Shown here: in pieces, positions 1 through 7,711 of the stretch | Numbering within the stretch: position 1 is the stretch's first letter | Layout: each line of letters starts with the position of its first letter | Origin: an uncultured Eubacteriales bacterium | Lineage (GTDB): Bacteria; Bacillota; Clostridia; Oscillospirales; Oscillospiraceae | NCBI GenBank assembly: GCA_959602365.1 | Contig: CAUGSS010000018.1 | Span: forward strand, 1-52,027 | Direction of reading: 5' to 3' | DNA: 52,027 bases | Notes under the pieces: model-generated | What the model was told of the DNA's origin: nothing | What the model saw: only the letters and a program-made list of their open reading frames with translations | The model's database searches: none | Position numbers and translations under genes: made by a program

Positions 1-55
1 AAAGCCGGACTGGCTGCCCGGCTTTCCTGTCCAAATTTATTGTAATAGGAGGGAT
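1..55 (+). repeat. left copy of 55-bp terminal inverted repeat
   Basis: Exact reverse complement of the last 55 bases of the window (51973-52027). Bases 1-8 (AAAGCCGG) and 18-25 (CCGGCTTT) form an 8-bp hairpin. The repeat ends inside the ribosome site AGGAGGGAT, so the same leader serves the small ORF at 61 here and the SnoaL gene at 51965 on the other side. The repeat may continue beyond the window. Confidence 0.95.
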
Positions 56-60
56 GAATG

Positions 61-201
61 ATGCAGTCAAAAATAATCTCGGTGCGCTGTATTTATTCAG
101 AAGAAAATTGCCTTCTGGATATGCTGGAGGAATCATTCCGATTGTTTTTAAGCCGCACAATTGCAGATGATGACGGAAAAGTGGTATTCTGTGAGCGATG
201 A
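61..201 (+). CDS. small ORF ahead of the recombinase (46 aa), unknown function
   Basis: A 46-residue ORF beginning MQSKIISVRC. An AGGAGGG ribosome site at 47-53 lies 7 bases before the ATG; an in-frame ATG at 58 is also possible. It stops at 201, directly before the GTG at which the recombinase frame opens, so the two are translationally close. I recognise no domain. Small ORFs of this kind often precede large serine recombinases in Clostridia elements, so it may help excision or control the recombinase, but that is inference. Its ribosome site lies inside the terminal inverted repeat. Confidence 0.6.
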   Translation: MQSKIISVRCIYSEENCLLDMLEESFRLFLSRTIADDDGKVVFCER

Positions 202-228
202 GTGGCCGCTTATCTCAGGAGGTATGCT

Positions 229-1806
229 ATGTATCTGGAGATAAGCAACCCCATGGATTACCATGCGGCTTTATACATTCGATTGTCGAAGGAGGATGAG
301 AGCGAAGGACCATCCCAGAGTGTCCAAAATCAGGAATCCCTGCTGCGGGAGTTTGTGCAGCAGCACCGGCTGAGCGTCTACGACACCTATATAGACGATG
401 GCTGGAGCGGCACCAATTTTGACCGCCCGGCCTTCCAGCGCATGATCGCGGATATCGAGGCGAAAAAGGTCAATATGGTCATCACCAAAGACCTCTCCCG
501 TCTGGGGCGGGACTACATCATGACCGGCCACTATATGGAGCGGTATTTTCCCGAACACCGGGTGCGGTACATCTCGCTGCTGGACGGCATCGACACCGGG
601 GTGGACTCCACCGCCAACGATATCACCCCGTTTCGGGCCATCATGAACGACATGTACGCCAAAGATATCTCCAAGAAGATCAAGAGCGTCAAGCGGGACA
701 AACAGCGCAAGGGGCAATTCATCGGGGGTAAGCCGGTATACGGCTACAAAATGCACCCCACGGAGAAGAACAGGATCGTCATTGACGAGGAAGCGGCTCC
801 TGTGGTGCGCCGCATTTTTGGCATGGCACTGGAAGGCATGAGCTGCCGGCAAATAGCCGCGCAGTTAAACGCGGAAGGGGTGCCTACCCCGGCCGCCTAT
901 GCCCATCTGACCGTTGCCCGGCCCGGCCCATATACCGGTTTGTGGAGCAGCGAGCGGATTTCCGACATGCTGCAAAATGAGACCTATATCGGCAATATGG
1001 TGCAGGGGCGCAGCGTGAAAATCAGCTACAAGTCCAAGAAGTGCCTGCGCCAAAGCCCGGAAAACTGGGTGGTTGTAGCGGGTACGCATGAGCCCTTGAT
1101 TGACCCGGAACTCTTTCGGAAGGTGCGTATCATGGTCAGCAGCCGCAGGCGCACGCGCAGCCGAACCTATGATTTTCTCCTGAAGGGGCTGATTTTCTGC
1201 CACGAGTGTGGTTACCCCTTGGCGGTCATCAACCGCAAGAACGCAAAGGGCGAGGATGTGCTGTACTTCGTCTGCCGGACCTATCAGCGCTTTACCAAGG
1301 CTGGCGTTTGTACCTGTCATTCCATCAAGGAGGCGACGGTCACCCAGGCGGTTCTGGCAAAGGTGCAGGAGGTCTGTCAGGCTTATCTGGATCCGGCAAA
1401 GCTCCAGCCCATTGCCGCCAAAGCGGTCGAGGACGCCGGAAAGAGAGGTACCTATGAGACGGAGATCGCCTCCCTTCAGAGCAGGATCGGCAGCCTGACC
1501 GCCCAGCTGGATCAGATGTATATGGACCGGCTGAGCGGTCTGCTTTCAGAAGCGGACTTCCAGCGCATCTATCAGAAGGTCAAAATGGACCGCGACCTGC
1601 TGGAAGAGCGGCGGAAAAGCCTGGATGAACAGAGAGCGCATCCGGTCAACACCGAGGAAAAAGCCAGGGAGCTGGTGCAGCAGTTTCTGGATTCCGCGTT
1701 TACCAGCCGGGAGCTGCTGGTGTCCCTCATTGAGCGGGTGGAGCTGACCGGGGATAAGGAGATCATCATCAAATTCCGCTTCCACGAGTTGGAGGCGCTT
1801 TCTTGA
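229..1806 (+). CDS. large serine recombinase, SpoIVCA-like
   Basis: A 525-residue site-specific recombinase. The N-terminal resolvase domain has the nucleophile Ser20 in YIRLSKEDE and the TKDLSRLGRDY region. It is followed by a recombinase domain (about 165-270), a zinc ribbon with CHEC and CRTYQ...CTC cysteines (about 320-370), a coiled coil and a basic C-terminal tail. I chose ATG 229 because AGGAGG (217-222) sits six bases before it; the frame opens at GTG 202. The stop lies about 20 bases before a sigK 3' fragment, as for recombinases that excise skin elements during sporulation. The family catalyses integration and excision through serine-linked double-strand breaks. The target sites are not defined here. 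Confidence 0.93.
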   Translation: MYLEISNPMDYHAALYIRLSKEDESEGPSQSVQNQESLLREFVQQHRLSVYDTYIDDGWSGTNFDRPAFQRMIADIEAKKVNMVITKDLSRLGRDYIMTGHYMERYFPEHRVRYISLLDGIDTGVDSTANDITPFRAIMNDMYAKDISKKIKSVKRDKQRKGQFIGGKPVYGYKMHPTEKNRIVIDEEAAPVVRRIFGMALEGMSCRQIAAQLNAEGVPTPAAYAHLTVARPGPYTGLWSSERISDMLQNETYIGNMVQGRSVKISYKSKKCLRQSPENWVVVAGTHEPLIDPELFRKVRIMVSSRRRTRSRTYDFLLKGLIFCHECGYPLAVINRKNAKGEDVLYFVCRTYQRFTKAGVCTCHSIKEATVTQAVLAKVQEVCQAYLDPAKLQPIAAKAVEDAGKRGTYETEIASLQSRIGSLTAQLDQMYMDRLSGLLSEADFQRIYQKVKMDRDLLEERRKSLDEQRAHPVNTEEKARELVQQFLDSAFTSRELLVSLIERVELTGDKEIIIKFRFHELEALS

Positions 1807-1826
1807 GGGATTTTCGTTTACATTAG

Positions 1827-1895
1827 GCGCGGCGCTATGTCTCCCGCATCGAGAAAAAGGCGCTGAAGAAGTTGGAGGAGGCCATGGAAGGATGA
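1827..1895 (+). pseudogene. sigK: 3' fragment of sporulation sigma factor sigK
   Basis: Twenty-two codons in frame to TGA, reading ARRYVSRIEKKALKKL and then EEAMEG. This matches the C-terminal sigma-region-4 tail of SigK, where RSYVSRIEK is nearly invariant. The frame is closed upstream by TAG at 1824, and no ribosome site or start precedes it. It is therefore the downstream half of a gene split by insertion rather than a complete ORF. The N-terminal part of sigK is not in this window. Excision by the adjacent recombinase could rejoin the halves in the mother cell, as in Bacillus subtilis and Clostridioides difficile. Confidence 0.8.
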
Positions 1896-1942
1896 GAAAC
1901 CGAGGCGTCCTCCGGAGAACAGGAAAGGACAAGGGAATACAT

Positions 1943-1974
1943 ATTGTAAACTTAAAAAATAAATGGTTGACAAT
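1943..1974 (+). promoter_or_regulatory. BirA operator
   Basis: ATTGTAAAC, 14 bases, then GTTGACAAT: an inverted pair with the spacing and sequence of biotin-repressor operators. The right half contains the -35 box of the bioY promoter, so bound BirA would block RNA polymerase. Confidence 0.88.
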
Positions 1975-1995
1975 TATGGGAGCATACGCTATGAT
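1967..1995 (+). promoter_or_regulatory. sigma-A promoter of bioY
   Basis: TTGACA at 1967-1972, 17-bp spacer, TATGAT at 1990-1995. It overlaps the BirA operator and lies about 95 bp before bioY. Confidence 0.85.
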
Positions 1996-2091
1996 ATCCG
2001 TGTGAATGGCAACAAGGACAGCGGAATGGGACGGCGCAGATTGGGCGCTCATAATTGGTATTTCCGTTGAATACAGAAGGGAAGATGCTGA

Positions 2092-2658
2092 ATGAAGCAC
2101 AGGTATTCGGCGTATGACTTGGCGGTCTGCGGGCTGATGGCGGCGGTGATGTGTGTGTTGGGACCGCTCTCCATTCCCATCGGCGCGGTGCCGGTCTCCT
2201 TTACCAATTTTGTCGTCTGTTTGGCAGTCTGTCTGCTGGGATGGAAATGGGGCACTGTAAGCGTGGCGGTCTATCTGCTGCTGGGATTGGTGGGGCTGCC
2301 TGTTTTCTCGGGATATGCCGGGGGGCTGGGCAAGCTGGCCGGTCCTACCGGAGGTTATCTGATCGGCTTCCTCTTTTTGGCGTTGATCGGGGGCTTTTTT
2401 GTCCAGCGGTTCCGGGGCAGTTATCTTTGGACGGTGATCGGCCTGGTGCTGGGCATGGCGGTGACCTATGGATTTGGCACCGCGTGGTTTGTATATCAGA
2501 TGGAATGCTCGCTCTGGTATGCCCTGACGGTGTGCGTCTTTCCCTTTGCCGCGGTGGATGTCGTCAAAATTGTGGCCGCCGCATTGGCCGGGGGTGCGGT
2601 CCGGCGGCAGCTGATTAAGGCCCGATTGATGAAGACTGATGCGGAGCAATCCAAGTAA
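2092..2658 (+). CDS. bioY: biotin transporter BioY
   Basis: A 188-residue integral membrane protein, the substrate-binding S component of a biotin ECF transporter. It has about six hydrophobic helices and the family patterns MCVLGPLSIPIGAVPVSFTN near residues 20-40 and a conserved GGYLIGF segment near 90-97. BioY works alone or with a shared energising module made elsewhere. The gene stands alone between a BirA operator/promoter and a strong terminator, so biotin repression is well supported. It starts at ATG 2092 behind AAGGGAAG. Length and domain are normal for the family. Confidence 0.95.
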   Translation: MKHRYSAYDLAVCGLMAAVMCVLGPLSIPIGAVPVSFTNFVVCLAVCLLGWKWGTVSVAVYLLLGLVGLPVFSGYAGGLGKLAGPTGGYLIGFLFLALIGGFFVQRFRGSYLWTVIGLVLGMAVTYGFGTAWFVYQMECSLWYALTVCVFPFAAVDVVKIVAAALAGGAVRRQLIKARLMKTDAEQSK

Positions 2659-2671
2659 ATTCAGACAAAAT

Positions 2672-2711
2672 CTCCCCGGAGGCATGTCCAGCATGCCTCC
2701 GGGGAGGTTTT
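2672..2711 (+). terminator. rho-independent terminator after bioY
   Basis: A perfect 15-bp stem (2672-2686 with 2692-2706), five-base loop, then GTTTT. It probably also serves the convergent TetR gene. Confidence 0.9.
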
Positions 2712-3555
2712 ACAGGGAAATTTTCCTTTCTGTCTCTGCTTCAGCGGTTTGGGGCTGAACTTCAATTCCCCGGATGAAGATATCTGCTGTGGTGTGGATG
2801 AATGCCTCCTCCTCCACATCCCGGGGGATACCCTTGATGGTGTCAAACAGGATTGTATAGGAAGTCAGGGCGCCAAAAAAGGCGGTCACTGCCACGGTTA
2901 CATCCAGATCAGCGCGGACAATGCCCTGCTGCTGAAGCCGGGAGATGAACTCGGAGAAGTTGTTCCGGGCGGTACAGAAGCTCTTTTCGTAGTAGGCCTC
3001 GCCAAACTCCGGAAACTTGTGGGAGTCCCGGATCACGCTGCCCAAAAAGGCCGCCCGGTCGGAGTCCCGGGAGATTGCCATATAACTTTCGGCCACATTG
3101 TGGACGGCCTGGCGCCAGTCGGCACAGTTGGCCCCCGCCACTGCCTCCTCCGGGGGAATAGCATGGGTATAGAGCTGGAGCACTTGGAAGAACAGGTCCT
3201 CCTTACTGGAACAGTACTGATACAGCGCCGCCTTGGAGAAGCCGATCTCCCGGGCGATGTCATCCATGGTGGTGTCCTCAAAGCCCCGCTCGCCAAACAG
3301 CCGCAGCGCCACACGGGTGATCTCCTCCCGACGCCGGTCGAACTCCGGACGCATCTGGGCCACCTCCGGAATATTCAGCGCGTTGAAGAGCTGCTTCTTG
3401 CCGTCAAAATAGAGATAGATGGTGGAGGGAGAGATGTGTGCCTCGTTGGCGATATCAATAATCTTGGTCTCGGAATAACCCTTGCGTAAAAAAACTGCTG
3501 TGGCAGCAGCTTCAATTTTGGCTTTCAGCCCCGCTTTTTTGCGTTCGTGATTCAT
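2710..3555 (-). CDS. TetR-type regulator with two tandem HTH domains
   Basis: A 281-residue regulator. Two complete TetR N-terminal DNA-binding domains follow one another. The first is at about 10-60, ending in HISPSTIYLYFDGKKQLFNA. The second is at about 74-126, ending in IGFSKAALYQYCSSKEDLFF. The ordinary TetR protein has one such domain and about 200 residues. The remainder (130-265) looks like a normal ligand-binding and dimerisation domain. The start at 3555 follows AGGAG by 10 bases. A leftward promoter TTGACA is seen near 3630. An inverted pair AATTTCT/AGAAATT lies at about 3635-3663 and is a candidate operator for self-control. The target genes are unknown. Confidence 0.85.
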   Translation of the reverse strand: MNHERKKAGLKAKIEAAATAVFLRKGYSETKIIDIANEAHISPSTIYLYFDGKKQLFNALNIPEVAQMRPEFDRRREEITRVALRLFGERGFEDTTMDDIAREIGFSKAALYQYCSSKEDLFFQVLQLYTHAIPPEEAVAGANCADWRQAVHNVAESYMAISRDSDRAAFLGSVIRDSHKFPEFGEAYYEKSFCTARNNFSEFISRLQQQGIVRADLDVTVAVTAFFGALTSYTILFDTIKGIPRDVEEEAFIHTTADIFIRGIEVQPQTAEAETERKISL

Positions 3556-3785
3556 GGGAGAGAGACTCCTTTCTGAGGACGGACTCCTGATATAAGTAAA
3601 CCACAAAGGGGGTATGCTGTCAAATACAAATAGAATTTCTCTGTCTATTAAGTAGAAATTTATTCAATATTATGATACCATGGAACCAGCGGGGCCGCAA
3701 GGGCGGAAATTTGCCGCCGCAAGGGAGGGCTCCGGGGCGTCCGGTTCAGGAGTGGGCGCAGGCAGATCTGAGGAGGCGTTTTGGG

Positions 3786-4511
3786 ATGGCAGACTGGATG
3801 GAGACGTTACAGCGCTGGGTGGACGAGTCCAGCAGCATTGTCTTTTTCGGCGGGGCGGGGGTGAGCACGGAATCCGGATTGCCGGACTTCCGCAGTGTGG
3901 ACGGGCTGTATCACCAGCATTACGCTGAGCCGCCGGAGGCGATACTCAGCCACAGCTACTTTATGCACAACACAGAGGGCTTTTACCGCTTCTACCGGGA
4001 GAAAATGCTCTTCCCCGACGCCCAGCCCAATGAGGCGCATCAGAAGCTGGCCCAGCTGGAGGCGGCGGGCAAGCTGGCCGCAGTGGTGACCCAGAATATT
4101 GATGGGCTACATCAAAAGGCGGGCAGCAAGACCGTTTACGAGCTCCACGGGTCAGTGAGCCGGAACCACTGTACCCGGTGCGGCAGATTCTACACGCTGG
4201 AGGAGGTCATGGCCGCCGAAGGGGTGCCCCGGTGCGCCTGCGGCGGGGTCATCAAGCCCGACGTAGTGCTCTATGAAGAGGCGCTGGATGAGGATACCGT
4301 GGCCGGGGCGGTGCGGGCCATTCGCCGTGCCGATCTGTTGATTGTGGCGGGGACTTCCCTGGTGGTCTATCCCGCCGCGGGACTGATCCGCTATTATCGG
4401 GGGGACAAGCTGGTGCTCATCAACCTGCAGCCCACCCCCGCCGACGGGATCGCCAACCTGGTCATCCATGATAAAGTGGGCCGGGTGCTGAAGGAAATCC
4501 GGGTGGAGTGA
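3786..4511 (+). CDS. cobB: NAD-dependent protein deacylase, Sir2 family
   Basis: A 241-residue sirtuin that removes acyl groups from lysines using NAD. The NAD motif GAGVSTESGLPDFR is near residues 24-37 and TQNIDGLHQKAG near 103-114. The catalytic His is in ELHGS, and the zinc cysteines are CTRC and CAC. GTSLVVYPAAG closes the NAD pocket. The start at 3786 has AGGAGG at 3771-3776. It is a single gene closed by a terminator. The length is typical of bacterial CobB. Confidence 0.95.
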   Translation: MADWMETLQRWVDESSSIVFFGGAGVSTESGLPDFRSVDGLYHQHYAEPPEAILSHSYFMHNTEGFYRFYREKMLFPDAQPNEAHQKLAQLEAAGKLAAVVTQNIDGLHQKAGSKTVYELHGSVSRNHCTRCGRFYTLEEVMAAEGVPRCACGGVIKPDVVLYEEALDEDTVAGAVRAIRRADLLIVAGTSLVVYPAAGLIRYYRGDKLVLINLQPTPADGIANLVIHDKVGRVLKEIRVE

Positions 4512-4558
4512 CAAAACCCGGGCTCGGAACTCCGCCGCAGAAGGGAAAACGGCAAAAA

Positions 4559-4592
4559 GCAGGCGTCGGGTCTTGGCCCGACGCCTGCTTTC
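4559..4592. terminator. terminator between the sirtuin and a small membrane-protein gene
   Basis: A 12-bp stem (4559-4570 with 4577-4588) with a six-base loop, A-run before and T-run after. It can work on both strands and would end cobB (plus) and the gene at 4616 (minus). Confidence 0.88.
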
Positions 4593-4615
4593 GGCTCTGG
4601 TGCAAAAACGAAAAA

Positions 4616-4795
4616 TCAGTCCACATCCCAGTCGGCGTAATCGTCGTACTCCGGGGGGAACTCGGTATAGTGTTTTTTGCGGCGGGTGAGCTCACTCAGA
4701 TAGTCCAGCATACCGGCGATGGCGCAGATCAGCGCGGCGATAGCGACGCAGGCGGTCAAAATCTGGGTGAACGTGCGGAGCGTGAATTTCTTCAT
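4616..4795 (-). CDS. small single-span membrane protein, 59 aa
   Basis: The ORF runs from ATG 4795 with AGGAGG seven bases upstream, to TGA. The N-terminus MKKFTLRTFTQ is followed by one hydrophobic helix at about 12-30 (LTACVAIAALICAIAGML). A charged tail follows, with RRKKHY and an acidic end (PPEYDDYADWDVD). I do not recognise a family. It is bounded by a terminator and lies just downstream of the HD hydrolase gene on the same strand, separated by 83 bp. A proper ribosome site and transmembrane composition make it a probable real gene. Confidence 0.7.
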   Translation of the reverse strand: MKKFTLRTFTQILTACVAIAALICAIAGMLDYLSELTRRKKHYTEFPPEYDDYADWDVD

Positions 4796-4878
4796 AACGG
4801 ATCCTCCTATCAGACGTTCCAGCTATTATAGAGCAGTTTACTCGTTTTGGGCTGAGATTGCAAGGTTTTTTGCAAAAT

Positions 4879-5580
4879 TTAACCTTTATCCGGGGGCGTG
4901 GGCGGGACAGCGTCATTTTTGTGGGCGCGGAAGTAGTCCAGTTCCTCCTGGGTGAAAAAGGGTTTGGGTGAGCAGCCGATGGACTGCTGATAACGCTGGT
5001 AGACCTCAAAGGCCAGCCCGGCCCGGCTGCGGCTGGTCTCCCGGCGCAGATAGCTGGGATCCAGATCGCCCAGGCGGACCCGGTCCAGCCCGTCGGCATC
5101 TTTGAGCAGCTGTGCCAGCCGGACGGCCCGGTTCAGGTCGGCGGGGCGGTAGCCCGCCACCGTTTCCCGCAGGACGGCTTCCTTCCGGGAGTGGGCGTCC
5201 ACCGCCCCCTGAAGCAGCTTCAGATCCTCCCCGGTTCGGCCGGTGATCGCCCCGATGCGCTGGGCGGAGCGCCAGCCGTGGAGGTCATCCACCCAGTCGT
5301 CCTGCCGCCCCACGTCGTGGTAAGAGCAGGCCAGCAGCAGCAGGGCGGTGTCGCTCCGGTCCAGCCCCTCCTCCATGGCGCAAAAGCCGCCCTGGAGTAT
5401 GGTGCGCTCAATGTGGCCCAGGCCGTGCATCTTGCTGACAAAGAGCACGCTGTGGTCCAGTTGTTCCAGTGTCTGGAGCAGCATCGGATAGTGCTCCCAC
5501 CGGCTCAGGCGCTGGAAGTGTGGGGCATAGCTGCCCCAGACGCCAGCCTGGAGCAGGTTCAGCATGGGGCTGTCCGCCAT
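4879..5580 (-). CDS. HD-domain phosphohydrolase
   Basis: A 233-residue metal-dependent hydrolase of the HD superfamily. The metal ligands are visible as H in GLGHIERT (about 58), the HD pair in SYHDVGRQDD (about 85) and downstream H and D residues (VDAHSRK, LLKDADGLDR). Members hydrolyse phosphate esters, often nucleotides, but the substrate cannot be named. The start at 5580 (MADSPMLN) is preceded by AGGAGG nine bases away; a longer frame upstream lacks a ribosome site. The neighbours, ilvD and a small membrane protein, give no functional hint. Confidence 0.85.
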   Translation of the reverse strand: MADSPMLNLLQAGVWGSYAPHFQRLSRWEHYPMLLQTLEQLDHSVLFVSKMHGLGHIERTILQGGFCAMEEGLDRSDTALLLLACSYHDVGRQDDWVDDLHGWRSAQRIGAITGRTGEDLKLLQGAVDAHSRKEAVLRETVAGYRPADLNRAVRLAQLLKDADGLDRVRLGDLDPSYLRRETSRSRAGLAFEVYQRYQQSIGCSPKPFFTQEELDYFRAHKNDAVPPTPPDKG

Positions 5581-5642
5581 AGGGGAATTCCTCCTTCGGT
5601 CCATCATACCTATATTGTAAAGCCTGAGCGGGAAAAAAGCAA

Positions 5643-5670
5643 GGGCCGGGGCGCGACAGCGCCCCGGCCC
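5643..5670 (-). terminator. terminator after ilvD
   Basis: A perfect 12-bp GC stem (5643-5654 with 5659-5670), GACA loop. Read leftwards it is followed by TTGCTTTTTT. Confidence 0.85.
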
Positions 5671-5725
5671 GGCGGCGGGGGACAACGTCCGGCGTCAGTG
5701 AATGAGCCGACGGAAGCCCGCCGCG

Positions 5726-7393
5726 TTACAGCGTTTTCAGGACGGCGCCCTTGTCGGCGGAGGTGACCAGGCTGGCATAGCGGGCCAGATAGCCGGTCTT
5801 GACCTTGGGCTCGGGCATGACCAGCTGGGTGCGGCGGCGCTCCAGCTCCTCATCGCTGACCTCCAGGGTGACGGCGTGATTTGGGATGTCAATGGAGATG
5901 ATGTCTCCCTCCTCCACCAGGCCGATGGTGCCGCCGGCGGCGGCCTCCGGGGAGACATGGCCGATGGCGGCCCCCCGGGTGGCGCCGGAGAAGCGGCCGT
6001 CGGTGATCAATGCCACGCTCTCCCCCAGGCCCATGCCGCAGATGGCAGAGGTGGGGTTGAGCATCTCCCGCATGCCCGGGCCCCCCTTGGGGCCCTCGTA
6101 GCGGATGACCACCACGTCGCCGGGCTGGATGCCTCCGGCGTAGATGACGGCGATGGCCTCCTCCTCGGAGTTGAAAACCCGGGCGGGGCCGGAGTGGCGC
6201 ATCATCTCCGGGGCCACGGCGGACTGCTTGACCACGCAGCCGTCGGGGGCCAGGTTGCCGAAGAGCACGGCGATGCCGCCGGTGGCCATGTAGGGGTTGT
6301 CGATGGGCCGGATGACCTCGGGGTTCAGGTTGACCGCGTCGGCGATGTTCTCCCCCACGGTCTTGCCGGTGCAGGTAATCAGGTCGGTGCGGATCAGCCC
6401 CGCGTCGGCCAGCTCCTTCATGACGGCGTAGACGCCGCCCGCCCGGTCCAGGTCCTCCATAAAGGTGGGGCCGGCGGGGGCCAGGTGGCACAGGTTGGGG
6501 GTCTTGGCGTTGGCCTCGTTGACCATGTGCAGGTCGATCTCCACGCCGCACTCGTGGGCGATGGCGGGCAGGTGGAGCATGGTGTTGGTGGAGCAGCCCA
6601 GGGCCATGTCCACGATCTCGGCGTTGTGGAAGGCCTCGGCGGTCATGATGTCCCGGGGGCGGATGTTCTGGCGCAGCAGCTCCATCACCTGCATGCCCGC
6701 CCGCTTGGCCAGCCGGAGCCGGGCGGAATAGGGGGCGGGAATGGTGCCGTTGCCCCGCAGGCCCATGCCGATGGCCTCGGTGAGACAGTTCATGGAGTTG
6801 GCGGTGTACATGCCCGAGCAGCTGCCGCAGGAGGGACAGGCGTTTTCGATATACTCCTCCACCCCATCCTCGTCCAGGGTGCCGGCGTGGTAGGCGCCCA
6901 CCGCCTCAAACATGTCGCTCAGACAGGTGCGCTTGCCGTCATGCATCCGGCCGGCCAGCATGGGGCCGCCGGAGACGAAGATGGTGGGCACGTTGATCCG
7001 GGCGGCGGCCATCAGCAGGCCGGGCACGTTTTTGTCGCAGTTGGGGATCATGACCAGGGCGTCAAACTGGTGGGCGATGGCCATGCACTCGGTGGAGTCG
7101 GCGATCAGGTCCCGGGTGACCAGGGAGTACTTCATGCCGATGTGGCCCATGGCGATGCCGTCACAGACGGCGATGGCGGGGAACTCAATCGGAGTGCCGC
7201 CGGCCATGCGGACGCCGGCCTTCACCGCCTCGGCGATCTTGTCCAGGTTCATGTGGCCCGGGACAATCTCATTTTGGGAGCAGACCACGCCCACCAGGGG
7301 GCGCTCCTGCTCCTCCCGGGTCAGGCCCAGGGCGGCAAAGAGGGAGCGGTTGGGGGCGCGGTCCACGCCCTTGGTGACGTTATCGGAAAGCAT
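5726..7393 (-). CDS. ilvD: dihydroxy-acid dehydratase
   Basis: A 555-residue iron-sulfur dehydratase. It converts 2,3-dihydroxy-isovalerate and -methylvalerate to the keto acids in valine and isoleucine synthesis. Cluster cysteines are seen in NCDKNVPG and in CPSCGSCSGMYTANSM, and GRFSGATRGAAIGHVSPEA is the conserved C-terminal active-site segment. Full length. It starts at ATG 7393 with GGAGG ten bases upstream. It lies downstream of ilvB-ilvN-ilvC on the same strand but beyond a hairpin terminator, so it may have its own promoter or depend on read-through. Confidence 0.97.
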   Translation of the reverse strand: MLSDNVTKGVDRAPNRSLFAALGLTREEQERPLVGVVCSQNEIVPGHMNLDKIAEAVKAGVRMAGGTPIEFPAIAVCDGIAMGHIGMKYSLVTRDLIADSTECMAIAHQFDALVMIPNCDKNVPGLLMAAARINVPTIFVSGGPMLAGRMHDGKRTCLSDMFEAVGAYHAGTLDEDGVEEYIENACPSCGSCSGMYTANSMNCLTEAIGMGLRGNGTIPAPYSARLRLAKRAGMQVMELLRQNIRPRDIMTAEAFHNAEIVDMALGCSTNTMLHLPAIAHECGVEIDLHMVNEANAKTPNLCHLAPAGPTFMEDLDRAGGVYAVMKELADAGLIRTDLITCTGKTVGENIADAVNLNPEVIRPIDNPYMATGGIAVLFGNLAPDGCVVKQSAVAPEMMRHSGPARVFNSEEEAIAVIYAGGIQPGDVVVIRYEGPKGGPGMREMLNPTSAICGMGLGESVALITDGRFSGATRGAAIGHVSPEAAAGGTIGLVEEGDIISIDIPNHAVTLEVSDEELERRRTQLVMPEPKVKTGYLARYASLVTSADKGAVLKTL

Positions 7394-7711
7394 CGGTCAA
7401 AACCTCCATACATACAGTGTCAGTCATTTGCTCAGGGACAGACGAAAGCGGCGTTTTTGCCTCGGGGTGCCGCGGCGCTTTCGTCCGCGCCTGAACCGGG
7501 AAGAAAAAGGCGGGACCGGCGGACGGGCTGAGGCCCGCCCGCCGGCTTTTGTCGGTCTTTGGAGTGGCTTCGACAGCGTCCGCCGCGGGGAAAGCCGGGC
7601 GGAGCAGGTTTTTGAAGAAAATGCCGGGAACCGCTCATATCCGGCCCGGATGCCGGGCGGAGCGGGGCCGTCCGGACTCAGGCGGGGCCTGCGCCGGGAC
7701 GGAGTGTGCGA
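7394..7711 (-). other. ilvC-ilvD intergenic region with hairpins
   Basis: 318 bp without a gene. A near-perfect 12-bp hairpin (7516-7527 with 7534-7545), followed leftwards by CCTTTTTCTT, looks like the ilvC terminator. A second inverted pair (GACGAAAGCG at about 7441, CGCTTTCGTC at about 7477) lies in the ilvD leader. I found no convincing promoter or riboswitch. Confidence 0.6.

Noticed and set aside
5702..7531. Long plus-strand ORF (609 codons) opposite ilvD
   Set aside because: Gly/His/Ala-rich composition and exact overlap with the conserved ilvD gene show it is an antisense shadow of GC-rich coding sequence. The same holds for long ORFs opposite ilvB, nrdD, the glycyl-radical homologue and the OYE gene.
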